From Siphonodentalium dalli (taxonomy: Eukaryota; Mollusca; Scaphopoda; Gadilida; Siphonodentaliidae), in NCBI GenBank assembly GCA_032622095.1, contig CP136065.1, positions 69,035,675-69,099,674 on the forward strand: a DNA stretch of 64,000 bases. Reading direction: 5' to 3'. The notes under the pieces were generated by a model. The model was not told where the DNA came from and did not search any database. It saw only the letters and a list, made by a program, of their open reading frames with translations. Position 1 is the first letter of the stretch, and each line of letters starts with the position of its first letter. This document shows, piece after piece, positions 34,570 through 46,025 of this stretch. The translations under genes were made by a program, and so were the position numbers.

Positions 34570-35364
34570 TTAGTCGCCAGTTCTGATGAAAACCATACTC
34601 AGACTCTAAAAGTACTGAGTCTGATGCCAATGGGTAGATGTTCCATTACTCCCAGCAGGAATTACGTAATTGCCAGCCAATCACAATATCATCAAGAACG
34701 CGAGGTAACCGATCAGGCAATAGTCGCATGGAATCCCCAAGACTAGGGGAATTCCTTCAGCCGATGCCGATTCCAGTAAACCCCGCCCAATAGTTATAAC
34801 TATCACAATAACTTTTCCGCCGCATGGCTAATGTTTACAAATTCAGAGTTTTACGACAGCAAATTTAACATTGAAAAGCATATTTAAAGCGTGCAGAATT
34901 GACCAATTTTACTTAATGTGTAATAAAATTGAATGTTAATAAGGAATTCAACAGTTAGTACCGAATAATTTAGAAGTCGCGATGTCGTAAATTTATTTAA
35001 TTTCCGGCATATGATGTTAACTTCGAAAGAAAATATTATTTTGTTTCGATGCATACACGCCTTTAAAGTTTGTTAAACGTGATTAATCTCAGTTAAAATT
35101 ATGTGACAAGGCGCAGAAGATACTCTGAGAGAATACGTAGCATCAATTCTCACAGGAACTGGCATAAAGAGTCTGCGGAAACAAAAACCGAAACTACATT
35201 ATGTCAATCAAATGCTATTTTAAAAGAACGTGTTGGTGGTGACGCCATACTGCAGGGTGTTGTCTGTGGAAGTTATATATAGCGACAGTAATGCGACAGG
35301 TTTAATCAGACTCAGTAATTTTATAGAGTCTGAGTATGGCTTTTAATCAGAACTGATTAGTCGC
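34570..35364. mobile_element. TIR element ~795 bp
   Basis: TAGTCGCCAGTTCTGATGAA, then CATACTCAGACTCTA and ACTGAGTCTGAT (34570-34626), is mirrored at 35306-35364 (CAGACTCAGTAATTTTATAG ... CTGATTAGTCGC). The interior is non-coding apart from a 76-codon frame at 34516-34746 with no recognisable signature. Probably a non-autonomous DNA transposon. Confidence 0.7.
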
Positions 35365-37249
35365 ATGATGGATGGTGTTGAATCACGAACTTAGTTACAA
35401 TTGCTATTTGATAGCTACTCAGATGGTCAACTTTACAAAGAAGTTGATAAGCATTAGTTCAATTTGAATTTGATCCTCCATCCGAGTTGGTATGTGCTCA
35501 AGGAAGACTGCCACTAAATCCGTGGAAGATAATGAGTCAAGAAATCAAGACATATCTGTACCAGGCAAGTCAATTATTTTATACCAGACATGGTTACAGG
35601 ACTGGGATAAATATGGACATTCAGTTAAAACATGGACCACTTCACAAGTTATTTCCATTTCGCACAGTGAGCAGCTTAAATTCAAATCATAAGACCGACT
35701 TAGCGAGGAGTTGTTATGTATAATGTGCTATCTTAGTGGGTGCAGTTTACAGGATTTTCAAAGTCTAGACATCGAAAGAGAAGTATGATGGATCGAGCAA
35801 TGCGTAGGTTCATATTATATTTCACTTTACAACGCCAATCCTCTGTACATAGTTCATCACGTTTATTTTTGACCTTCCGTTTCCAGCTGAATAACGCGGA
35901 AAATAAGTGTTACATCCAGTTTTCTCCGAGTATTTGTGTGACAACTTTAAAGAAAGAGCTGCCTCAATTTCTAACTAAGTTAAACTCATGCATTCTAAAA
36001 AAGAACACTTGTTTTGGCAGTTTTCTGCGATCAGCTCTGCACAATGCGCCCGGTGAATGACAGCTTGCGTTGGGCGAACTTTTCGATTTGAGACCACATA
36101 GCCCACGTGCAATGCTCGAGCTTATTCGAAAGGGGCAAGCCTTTGACAGTTTTGATGCAACATACAGGTGGCTTTTCTAGCTTTTCTCGTTCTGAGTTGA
36201 AAATGATCCAGAGTAGTTCTGAGCCCATACAGACCGGCTGGAATTACCATTGATTGATATATTTGTGAATTAGTTATTGGTGTCATTCCACCTGCATAGA
36301 CTTCAGCATTAGAAAGTGGAAAAATAAGCTGCCTTCAGATAGGTTATTGTTAAATGGGAGCCTATTATTACTGTTCCACATTGTGCGATTAGTGGATAGC
36401 TTGAACTTTTAATATTTTGACATGCTGATTTAAAACAAATAATTATTGATTTGTTAAGAACTGAACTCCTTCAGAGTCCGTGATCATTGTAAAAATACTT
36501 TTCAACGTCCAAATTATGATCGATTTTGTAAAATCGCGGCCCAAATTCCAGGAATCAACATTTACCGATATTGTTATACATGTAAATGTCCGGCCTCCTT
36601 ATGGCACATAGCTATTAATTCTGGTGATCGACTTTGAGAACGTTTGGATACCGAAATTTCTTCTGCATGGGAAAATAAAGAGCATTCCTTGTTAGTCTAG
36701 TCCAAATATTTGTTCGAAATAAAGAGCATTTATTTCACTTCTTTGCGAAAATTGAATACAGCTGAGAAATACCTCTGACATTATTAAGTACATGTATTGT
36801 TCAGAGCATATGCAGCTGGTATATCAATATTTCATGTATTTATCAGTCTGTCGTATACTAATAATATCACATATAACAGTGAAGCAAGCAAAACGTATAT
36901 ACACTATGTACAATCATATCACGTTTAGCATTGTTCATTCCATAGTATGTACAGATATACATTATTATATATCCACCAGGGTACCCCGAGCCACCGTACT
37001 AATTTTGGATATGGCTAGTTACAGTAAATGAACATAGAATGACTTACCAGAAGTACGTTCTGTATTAATTGTCATTGTGGCTCGTGGCATTAAACGGGAT
37101 ACAGCCCAGTGTGTGCTTATATCAGACTCGAGTGAGTCCATTATGAACCTATGTTGATATTTAGGTCCAATATGAGCAGTATTCTAGATAATTTCGTTTC
37201 GGTGCAGTCAAATTGACTTAAGGCTCCCTCAGTCTAATTACATATTTAC
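35365..37249. other. No confident feature
   Basis: Open frames at 35740-36060 (plus) and 36031-36228 (minus) overlap each other. I could not assign either to a family, and neither has clear splice sites. Presumed to lie in the first intron of the mucin-lectin gene. Confidence 0.35.
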
Positions 37250-37745
37250 CAGGCCAGGAACATCTGAATTCAACTATTCTAGTTATATATATTCAACTAT
37301 AATAGGTAATTATGAATATCGTCGTTTTGTGAATTCGATGCAAGAGGCATAACACAACATCATATTTCATAAGATGATTAAAAACAGTGTCATGTACTAA
37401 ATCTGGAAAAAATTTATTTATTTGACGAAACAAAATGTCTCGACCCTTGCGAAAAATGGTCATGATGACACATGATAAGGAAGTCAAACAACTTTCAACT
37501 GGTTTCAATTATGTTATGAACGAGCGATTGAGTGATCATGGTAATGTCGTTTAGAAAGGCAACTGTGTGTCATTATTTACTGAAATAAGCCAGCGCAAAA
37601 GGTTGCAAAACAAATTATATCGGGAGACTGAAAATTTGCTGTGATGTTGCTACGAATTCAATTTGGCTTGCGCTGAGATGCGCGATCGCATGGTGTCAAC
37701 AAAAACAGGGAGATTATAGATATAGCACTGTCAAACTCAACTGTG
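37250..37745 (+). mobile_element. Dispersed TIR element R1, copy 2
   Basis: About 495 bp aligned with 1906-2391 over nearly its whole length, same orientation, sharing CAAGAGGCATAA, GATTGAGTGATCATGGTA and AATAAGCCAGC. Non-coding. Confidence 0.78.
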
Positions 37746-37884
37746 ATAGTTAAATGTGACTATACTGGTGGTTTAATGCATGCTGTGCCTGACCTATTTA
37801 TCTTCTCTTATACTTTCCTATTTCGTTATCCCCGATTATTTTCATCAGACACGCCCCTGATGAAGTAGTCTTGCTAAATGTGTA

Positions 37885-38012
37885 TCATGCTGGTAGGACC
37901 AAGCGACGCTTTTGTGACAACATTGCCGTTATTTTATTTAAGAATCGCGGTTTTTAGCCGTGTGCAAATCGAGGAAAAGCCACGTTGCGTGCATGTATAG
38001 TACATTGAAAAC
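37885..38012 (+). repeat. Direct repeat R3, copy 1
   Basis: GGTAGGACCAAGCGACGCTTTT through AATCGAGGAAAAGCCACGTTG and ACATTGAAAAC recurs at 38515-38622 with a short internal deletion there. Function unknown. Confidence 0.75.
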
Positions 38013-38053
38013 AAATCATCATGCAATCCTTGTTGGTGCTCCTCTTGAGTTTC

Positions 38054-38255
38054 TTGAGCCATGGCCATATCATGACAAACACAATCAGCATCCAGTCTTG
38101 ACAGCCGTTCATATTCAGTTTTTTTATCCATTGCCATATCATGACGAACACGATCAGCATCCAATCTTGACTGGCGATAATCTTGTTTCTTTAGCCCTGG
38201 CCATATCATGACAAACACAATCAGCATCCAATCATGGCAGCTGTTTCTATTCCAT
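38054..38255. repeat. ~65-bp minisatellite, three units
   Basis: Three tandem copies of a unit containing GGCCATATCATGACAAACAC and AATCAGCATCCAATCTTGAC, with a few substitutions between units. The minus-strand frame of 129 codons (37934-38323) is generated by the repeat. A gene is unlikely. Confidence 0.88.
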
Positions 38256-38514
38256 TTCTTGTGATCTGTTCGTATGCATAAGTTTATTATCAGCTGTTTT
38301 CTTTGAACAAAGTACTTTGGCACTGTTGCACACCGCCCTGTTACACACCATGTTTCCCCAAGCTAGCAATATGGTTACATTAAGAGCGATTCGTGTTATT
38401 ATGACCCGAAATGGCAACACATAATGAGCGTTTGGTTAAATAACAAAGGAATACCTAATATGGTAAAGTTGTCTCGCTAATTTGCTATGCTGGCGAATCC
38501 TGCTAAAGTGATAT

Positions 38515-38622
38515 GATTCTGGTAGGACCAAGCGATGCTTTTGGGACAGCGCTGCCGTTTGGCCGATCTGTGGAAATCGAGGAAAAGCCATGTTGCGTAC
38601 ATGTATAATCCATTAAAAACAT
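38515..38622 (+). repeat. Direct repeat R3, copy 2
   Basis: Second copy of the R3 block, lacking about 25 bp present in copy 1. It sits about 630 bp downstream, on the other side of the minisatellite. Confidence 0.75.
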
Positions 38623-41596
38623 GCATATTCTCAAATGTTTTAATAACGATGTGGGTCACTGCATGGACGGAAGTGAACGCTTGTGCACAGTAAACTGTTG
38701 TAAACAAAGACCGTTCATATCAGACTAACTACGGTACGTATATTGTTATCTTTTCCTTAAACTGTGAGCCAACCTCGTGCATCGACGAAGGGTGTGTTCC
38801 GTGGCCGGCCATATATTGGTACTAACTTGGTTTGACTGTCGGGCATAGAACTTTTGTAAATGAAGTATAACCTTCTATTATCGTGCTAAAATCACGTCAC
38901 CTTTGCGACCAACAGCATATTTCCCAAACTATACGATGTCGTATTTAATAACAGACACTTGTTTTGATTGCACGTATGTCCAATTGAAAGTCACGCGTAA
39001 CGTTTGGACCATGTCTCCTGTGATTTTCGACATACGAAAAGGATTTCAAATCGTGGTGCTTCAACACAATTGAACGGCTGGTAAATCTGCCAAACATGCC
39101 TGAAACGCGTGGTAATATATGATTGAACGTCTGATAAGCATTTTAGTTCACCCTGTAAATTGCTTTACACTCAGTTATTTATTTACAATGGATTGAACAT
39201 TGAAGCGACGCCGGTCGTTAGTATTAACATATATTATAGACCACCAACGGAAAATAACACTTTCGATTTAGCCGTCAAGATGGCGCCAATTGTGCTAAAG
39301 TAGGGTCTATATGGAGTGCCATAAACACCTACATGTACATCGGTAATGTCCATGCATGAACGGGGGTGGGGTGGTGTGCCCCAAATTGGTCGAATAACAC
39401 ATGTAGATGTAAATGCTGATCATCCAACAGCATGTAGTTGGAATTTCAGACTCTAAACAAGTAGAATTTGGATTTTAGTCTAAATTTGTATATTTTCGAC
39501 GGAAATCATGAAAATGTCTCGCATTTTATAGTCCCAGTTGAGAAATTCCAACTCGATGGCTACAACCTAAATCGAAACGGTAGTCGGTGTTGACTTTAGT
39601 CGAAAATTGTAACCAACCAATTACAACACCAAAATAAGGGTGCAATTGGAATTCCTTCAATGTCAAATGAGTTGAATTGTTCTGTGGCTGCCCAGACGAA
39701 AAATGGGAAACCAGCGGCGAAATTGATATGTCTGTAGTGGACACCCCACTCCGGGCCCGTTCGCCATGTCCCCATGTCCCTGTCATAGAAATGCATATGA
39801 TATGAAGCCACAAAGTTATTTTCCTGATAAGATCACGTCCTATTTATTATAAAACGTTTTCTCAAACTACACGATATACAAACAATATATAGTTGGGGAA
39901 AGATTTTCGTCATCCCTTGTTCATAATGTATATGTATTTTACGTTACATGTCAACATGTTCAGATTTGAACAACGAATGACGGGAATTATTCCCCTAAAC
40001 ATCCATTTTTTTTGTAAATCGTGCGATTTGATAAATACCGGTTCCAGGCTTAATTCTAACTGGTCTATACTCGGTCTACTTTCTGAAATCATGACTGTCT
40101 GCAAGAACATAAATCAGAAAGTCTTCATTTTATTTTGCAGCTTTTTTGGTAGCCGTTTGTAGAACAATTAGTTTGGAGGAAAAGTCACCATAAAACAATA
40201 TAATGTCTGAAAGGATGAATCAGTATTGAGGGTTTATGTCTGTCAGATAATTGCAAACGTGGTTGAATAATATTTATGTTGTTTATGTTGTTTTGGTCCT
40301 TCACACGACAAAACATAGTTCTGCAAATGGCCTTCAAATAAATAAATTGGTTGTTTGTATACCACTTTTGTTTTTACATAATTCAAACATATCTCTCATA
40401 CTGTGAGAGCAAACATGTGTTGCTATAATACTATTACATACTTTGGTTGTGAAGGATAATGATTTTTCCTTCAAATTTATAGTTAGAAATTGCATTGTTT
40501 TGAAAATTCACGAATAGGGCGCCTTCTTCAGAAAGCAGCTTCCTAAGTTAAGAAACAAAAATTCTTAGGTAAGAAAAAAGACTTAATAAAATCATTCTCG
40601 TAAGAAACACTTTCTACGGAAATATCCTGGCAAACATATGCATGATGTACGGGGGTATCAATTGGGATGTTGCTAGTTACTCCTGTTGTCTACGTGAACA
40701 GATGGTTGGGTGAGTTTGGGTGATAACAATTGTGTGTGTTATGTTAATTAGATTAGGTTCATGGCATGCATTTCCTATAGTTATTTTATTGAATAATTAT
40801 GACAGTATGCATGTGTGCAGTGCTTAGAATGCTAGGGGTTACCGGCGAGAAAATAGTTTTATTCTCGAACATTGCTGCATGTTAGATGATGATATAATAT
40901 TAAATAAAATGTGATGTATTCTAGAACAGATATACATAAGCAAACATTCGGTGTCAAAATGTGATATCTTAAAATTGTTCTTGTTCTCTAAATATTTTTT
41001 CTAAAATCAGAATTTTTTTTTGACAGTGATATGTTATTAAATACCACATCGTGTAGTTCGGGAAACATGCCTTTGATCGCAAACGTGCGTGCTTTTTGAA
41101 CGAAGATAGGAGGTTCAACCTTAATTTGCGAGATAACTATACACGACACTCATACCAAATTAGTACAATCATTTAGCAGAATACACCACTAATCAAGGTA
41201 GTTGGCGACCGGGTTGGGATTTTTAAACATTTAAATGAAAACATGTAATATACATACTCTTGTTAGTCTTAGGTGTTTACAGCAGTTTACCGCAAACCAG
41301 CGTTCAATTCCGTCCACAAACAATGGTGGTTGTTATTGCAAACCGGCCATACCTGAGATGACTATTCCTGTCGTTTGCAAAAACCACGTCATCAAATTTC
41401 CCCGTTATTTAGTCAATATAAATCCTCGATTAATCCTGAGATCAATGTTAAAAACACTTCGTCTTAGCCGATATTAATCCTTAATATGTAGTAAATGAAT
41501 ATAGTGATCCTGCATGTGTACCGCCTACGTTTAAGTATTTATTTATATGTAATCCTATAAGAATGGCCTGAATTTTACGCAATAAATACAGCTTAC
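38623..41596. other. No confident feature; one unidentified minus ORF
   Basis: The only candidate is a minus-strand frame at about 39596-39825, rich in Trp, Phe and His (WRTGPEWGVHYRHINFAAG, then FFVWAATEQFNSF). It is preceded by a possible acceptor (GATCTTATCAG). I do not recognise it and see no matching donor. It could be a pseudogene fragment. The rest is AT-rich and featureless, presumably first-intron sequence. Confidence 0.3.
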
Positions 41597-41861
41597 CATC
41601 GCTTCGATGTTTGTTATTCGTTGACAGTACAACACCAATGCTGGTGCATATGATGGCAAACACAACAAGCAATCCGAAACAAACTACCTTAACACGTCGC
41701 GTTAGAATAGGATTTGTGTTTACTATCGGATCCATAATGATTTCAGCTGTATCAGATTGACTGTCCATTCGTATTGACATTTCGTAAGCCATTTCTGAGT
41801 TTCTTGCCTGTATTTGTAGACGGTTGCTAGGCCCCTCATGTTGTGGGCCAAATCTATCCAT
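41597..41861 (-). CDS. N-terminal exon: cytosolic tail plus membrane anchor
   Basis: ATG at 41861 has G at -3 and +4, a good start context. The exon encodes 88 residues and one further base, then a strong donor GATG/GTAAGC in phase 1. The first 56 or so residues are hydrophilic (SNRLQIQARNSEMAYEMSIR, DPIVNTNP), followed by basic TRRVK and a hydrophobic span VVCFGLLVVFAIICTSIGVV, then STNNKHRSD. There is no cleavable signal peptide, so this is a type II signal-anchor topology with the C terminus outside. That layout is common for membrane C-type lectins. The phase-1 exit fits the phase-1 entry of the giant mucin exon, the next recognisable exon on this strand 12 kb away. Confidence 0.65.
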
Positions 41862-42186
41862 TTCGACGTTCGATCTTCACATCAGTATAGTGTGTCCGCC
41901 CAATATGGCTGATAGTAGTCTATATCACGAGGTGAAATATACACTTAAGAGATTATATGAATACATGAATAATAATTCATGCACTCTCAATGAACCTTCA
42001 TTTAGTTTTCTGGTGCCCGGACTATAAACTTTGCCATCGCTCTGCGTTGGACGTCGTTATTTTGTTTTGATTTGCATCGCTGTGCTGTTGTTGACTTTCC
42101 GTCGTTATAATTGACGTAATCTACTTCATCCCTTCCATGACTGGAGCTTCCTGAAATGTTGCGATAGCCATGTGGGCCTGTGGATA

Positions 42187-42475
42187 TGCCCATAGGGAGC
42201 CTCGCATATTTTAGCGAATGAATTGGGTATTTACCTTGACTTGTAAGTCAGTGCATTTTCTTATGTATGCGATGCTCTATATGCGCTGGTGTATCATTAA
42301 AGAACCTGTGCCAGTGCATTCTCTTATATCTGCGAGTCTCCTATGGGAGCCTCACACATATAAGAGAATGCATTGGGCTAACAATGTTTACCTTGATCGT
42401 ATAAGCCAGTGCTTTCTCTTATATTTGTGAGGCTCCCTATGAAAGACTGGCATATATAAGAGAATAGACTGGCGC
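42187..42475. repeat. Foldback repeat cluster
   Basis: Repeated CTCTTATAT(C/T)TG(C/T)GAG and its inverse CATATATAAGAGAAT, with GGGAGCCTC and GTGCATT motifs. There are at least three partial copies in both orientations. It is the same family as the repeat in the A-exon introns at 13740-13885 and its two duplicates. It lies just upstream of exon 1 of the mucin-lectin gene. Confidence 0.75.
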
Positions 42476-43901
42476 AGATTCTTTAATGATGCAACAGCGC
42501 ATGTGTAAATTATAATCATTATTGGGTCTCAGACACTTCCCGCGGAAATGATATGACTTCCCTTGTAAAACCCACATGAATACATACACGATACACGAGA
42601 GGCTGATGGATATTACGACACTTACGGTATATGTGGGTGAACACAGCGGACATCAATATACTGTTATGAACAAGATGACTGCCAATGTGCCGCTTTCCTG
42701 AACGACCTTTGAATCCTACTACCCATTTGGTCTGGTCTATGCAGCTGTGGCCTGATAGCTGGAAGTAGACATCAATGCATGTGGTCGCACAGTACTATCC
42801 GTCTATCGGCGTCACATTTCAGCATGGACTGACTATGCATAATATTTTTAAAGAGTTCCGTATAGCCCAGCACGTCATACTTAGATTCCAGACTCACAAG
42901 ATAAGAGAGCCATGTTTCCGCACTTTGTCGTTGCGCTGTGGATTCATGGCATGTTAGATATATATTTTTTCCATTTGTTATTGTTTTAGCCTTTTGTTCG
43001 TACGCAATTTAAATTTCAATAATTATTTATTAGACGGTTAACAGTTTGCATTCCAATACCCCTAATTTACGCGTATTTAGGTTTTTCATTTGCGGTGTGG
43101 TGTCAAACTGAATTCGAATTGTGGAATATTTCAGACTATACTCCTATTCTGGGTGAATTTTCCAACTGGATTCCTGGTTTGTTATTTGGCTATTTTTCAG
43201 TTGTTGTTTTTTTTCAGTAGACGCAATGACTTATCATAAAATCCAGAATTACAGTTCTTCATGTTCCTTGATTGAATTTAGAAATCGGCTGAATGGTTTG
43301 TTTCTATATTATCGTGGGAGGGGGGGGGGGGGGGGCGTGGGGATGGTGATAATTATCATGCACGGCCATGCATGACGATCTTACCGGTCAATTTAGTATG
43401 TTTTCTATTTCAGATTAGACATTTGCTGTCTATGTTTGGAAGCCCTCCACGATATATAAATATAACTAATTGCAATTATTTTATGTACAAAGCGTTCCCG
43501 TGAGTTTATTCAGGACTCGGGTTCGAGCAGAAATCTAGCCCAATCTGCTGTGGATCCCGTAATAAATTGGTATGTCAAATCTGACGTTTGGAAACCGTTC
43601 AAAAAACAAACATTCCCGGCACCGTTTATATATATATGTACATGTATATACATATATTTATAAATATATATTATGCATATATATCAACACATCATGCGTA
43701 CGATAATTCCAATTATTTCCTATGGGCATAATATTCCTGCGAGTTTCTATATGACTCGGGTTTCATTGGAAATCTACCCAAGGCATGAAGATAGTTATAT
43801 GGCCATTTCCTATGTGCTTATTTGCACAGGCGTTGAATTGAATACGTTTTGAACTATAGTGTTAAAAGTGAATGCAGTGTTTTCTTTTTCTTCACTTTAG
43901 C
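42476..43901. other. Unassigned, with poly-G and TA-rich tracts
   Basis: Contains a G run of about 17 at 43319-43335 and a TA-rich simple tract at about 43628-43685. No gene recognised. Confidence 0.45.
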
Positions 43902-44264
43902 TACCGATTTGCAGAAGCACCGAAACGACGAAAGAAAAGGGTAGCACCAACAACTCCTGAGTCTCATACCCACGACGCCGCGCCTCCCGAAGCTGTTAGT
44001 GCAGATGCACCGCGACTCCAATCGTCTGCCGGTTTACCGTTAATCTTCAATGGAAGGGAAGACCTTATCCCTCTTGGCCATACCAGCACGTTGTTTTGTA
44101 GATGGGACTGCATCAAAATCCTCGTGACGAACAACGGAAGTGATCGTGTTAGTGGCCACATATTTGATGCAGAGGGAAGTGTAAATCAAAAAGTGAAGAT
44201 CGTGACGAAACCAGACTACCTGCAAAATCCACAGCCACCAAACATCCATTGGCATCGACACTGA
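43902..44264 (+). CDS. Unidentified coding exon with basic N terminus
   Basis: A very good acceptor (TTTTCTTTTTCTTCACTTTAG) opens a frame of about 120 codons to TGA at 44262, and AATAAA overlaps the stop. The protein starts YRFAEAPKRRKKR, a likely nuclear-localisation-type basic cluster, then a Pro/Ala/Ser-rich linker. A globular-looking part follows (LPLIFNGREDLIPLGHTSTL, VTNNGSDRVSGHIFDAEGSV). I do not recognise the family. The amino acid mix looks like genuine coding sequence. It could be the last exon of a host gene or part of a decayed mobile element or old viral insertion together with the fragments that follow. Confidence 0.4.
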   Translation, partial: YRFAEAPKRRKKRVAPTTPESHTHDAAPPEAVSADAPRLQSSAGLPLIFNGREDLIPLGHTSTLFCRWDCIKILVTNNGSDRVSGHIFDAEGSVNQKVKIVTKPDYLQNPQPPNIHWHRH

Positions 44265-44400
44265 ATAAAGAATCGGAAGAACTCTAACTTGGCAGCGTAG
44301 CCATGCAAAACGCGTCGCGAATTACTTGCGTATAATGTGCGGCAGCAGATTCAAAGTGCGCTAGGAAAGGGAGGGAGGGAGAGACTTATAATGCAGGCAT

Positions 44401-44653
44401 CTATAACGCGATTAATCGACCCGACAAATTCGCGAGTGACATTCGGATATTAGACAGCCAACATCCACCTGCTAGATCATTCATTAGGAACGATATGGGA
44501 CTTACTCATTCGCGACTCAGAGGAGCAGATTGCTTTCGCGACGTGTATAACAGCCAGGATGAACAAAGATTTTTCCGTCAACGTGAACGTTCGCACATCA
44601 GTGTACCCGAGGGAATTCGAGATATTATTACAACAACAGAGAACTACAGACAG
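44401..44653 (+). CDS. Unidentified coding fragment, possible exon
   Basis: A frame running through INRPDKFASDIRILDSQHPP and SRLRGADCFRDVYNSQDEQR to a donor ACAG/GTAATT at 44653, phase 0. The composition is protein-like and charged, and no domain was recognised. It lies 140 bp after the previous exon in the same direction. Confidence 0.35.
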
Positions 44654-44927
44654 GTAATTCGTGAGTGTATTGATCGTTTTTTTTTTAGCTATGTGTGAGT
44701 TATATGTGTTGGTCCATCATATGTTATATTTTAGTTGTATTCTTTAAGTTTACCAGATACAACACCTCAGTCCAACATCCAAACCCACTTGTAATAAAAG
44801 CTAAAATGTCTGAGTTGGTAATAGGCGAGACAATATTTCCATTATCAGAAGATCCAAATGGTTTCTCAATTCAATGTGAAGAATTTTACAGTTATTAAAT
44901 TTGAGAGAGGGGTAAAACTAATCATTT

Positions 44928-45422
44928 ATGGATACTTGGTTTGTAGAAAGTGATATACAAACTACATTTGACGATGGGCATGTACACAAATGTAAGAGGA
45001 GATTATCAATTCGTCTTGATGCCGCTCTTGTTATTTCTCGAAAACAGCAACAGAACAATCCCCATAGTGAAAACATTCAAAATTTTATAGATGCCGTTAA
45101 TAACTTGTTAGTTAATAAATATGTTGGTACCGCTGCTCAAGACCCATCAAATCCATCATCGGCTCGCTCCCAACTTGAATCTGATCAAAAACCCCACCTG
45201 AATCATCCACGCCACATAATGAATCCATGTTACAAGCCACACAAAAATACACCCCGCCCATCTGGAGAGGTAGTTATATCTGGTAAAATTGTTAAATACA
45301 AATATATAAATAGTTTGTACATGGAGACTAAGGCAGACCTTGACATTTTAGATATTCGTGCAAACATAATCAGTGAAGGTTATAAATACATTGACCGCTC
45401 ACTCGTGAAAAATGGTTTATAA
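44928..45422 (+). CDS. Unidentified 164-codon open frame
   Basis: ATG at 44928 to TAA. A mixed, protein-like composition without low complexity: FVESDIQTTFDDGHVHKCKR, ENIQNFIDAVNNLLVNKYVG, KADLDILDIRANIISEGYKY. No recognised domain, signal peptide or membrane span. The frame breaks after 45422, but coding-like segments continue in shifted frames (for example QGDRGHGLKYYKISNQVLVD near 45740), which points to decay. Confidence 0.4.
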   Translation: MDTWFVESDIQTTFDDGHVHKCKRRLSIRLDAALVISRKQQQNNPHSENIQNFIDAVNNLLVNKYVGTAAQDPSNPSSARSQLESDQKPHLNHPRHIMNPCYKPHKNTPRPSGEVVISGKIVKYKYINSLYMETKADLDILDIRANIISEGYKYIDRSLVKNGL

Positions 45423-46025
45423 CCATCTTGTTTGGAATTTTTGTGTGAAAAAGTGACCGTCCATATCACTCGATGCTATAGCTGATATTTGCAAATCTAA
45501 AAATATGTTTCACAATTTTGCAAACTTTAAAATAGCTGAACGCAATTTATCTAACGAGAGTCAGTTACTTCCATTTATTAGGAATGAAATTCCTCAAGAA
45601 CCGTCAGTATTTCAGGCAGTAAATATCATTAAATGTGTTTTGAAAACCCATACCGAAACAAGGAAACTCAGATGGATTTGTTGTCAAAAAAGATATATAC
45701 ACATGTAGTGCATATGTTGGGTTCAATCAAAATGTCGAGGCAAGGGGACCGAGGGCACGGTCTGAAGTACTATAAAATCTCAAATCAAGTCTTGGTCGAT
45801 CCAGAAGAAAATTATTCTGGACACACGCTATCAGAGAGACTTGTTTCCAGGTTCTATACCTTCACGACGTGGACAATCTGACATAATACACATATGAGTC
45901 GATGTTTAGGTCTGTTTTAATCCCTAATTGAACCATGAAGGGTGGAAAATTTATCCTGGTTGTTTGTTAGAATAATTAATGTTTTTCTTTTCCTTTCTGT
46001 AAAAATCTTATTCTCTTTATACCAG

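Larger units (their letters stand above)
5596..41861 (-). other. Inferred gene: type II membrane mucin with C-type lectin-like domain
   Basis: Exon order on the minus strand: membrane-anchor exon, giant Thr-rich exon, A3, B3, C3, A2, B2, C2, A1, B1, C1, then two lectin exons. All are in one orientation, and all junctions agree in phase (1 throughout, 2 within the lectin domain). The predicted protein is roughly 3400 residues: cytosolic tail, membrane span, very long O-glycosylated stalk, terminal lectin-like domain. Such a protein would sit on the cell surface and project a recognition domain, as in barrier or immune surfaces; that role is inference. The three parts could instead be two or three adjacent genes. 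Undetected exons may lie in the 12-kb first intron. Confidence 0.5.

Noticed and set aside
37934-38323. A 129-codon minus-strand frame with repeated SRLDAD-type peptides
   Set aside because: It is the translation of the 65-bp minisatellite and flanks, with no start context or family match.
39526-39825. Trp/Phe-rich minus-strand frame as a possible extra exon of the mucin-lectin gene
   Set aside because: A possible acceptor exists, but there is no donor in a matching phase and no resemblance to a known domain.
42690-42760. CYEQDDCQCAAFLNDL reminiscent of a PAN/apple-type Cys pattern
   Set aside because: Only about 16 codons before a stop, with no splice signals and no further conserved positions. 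Too short to support.
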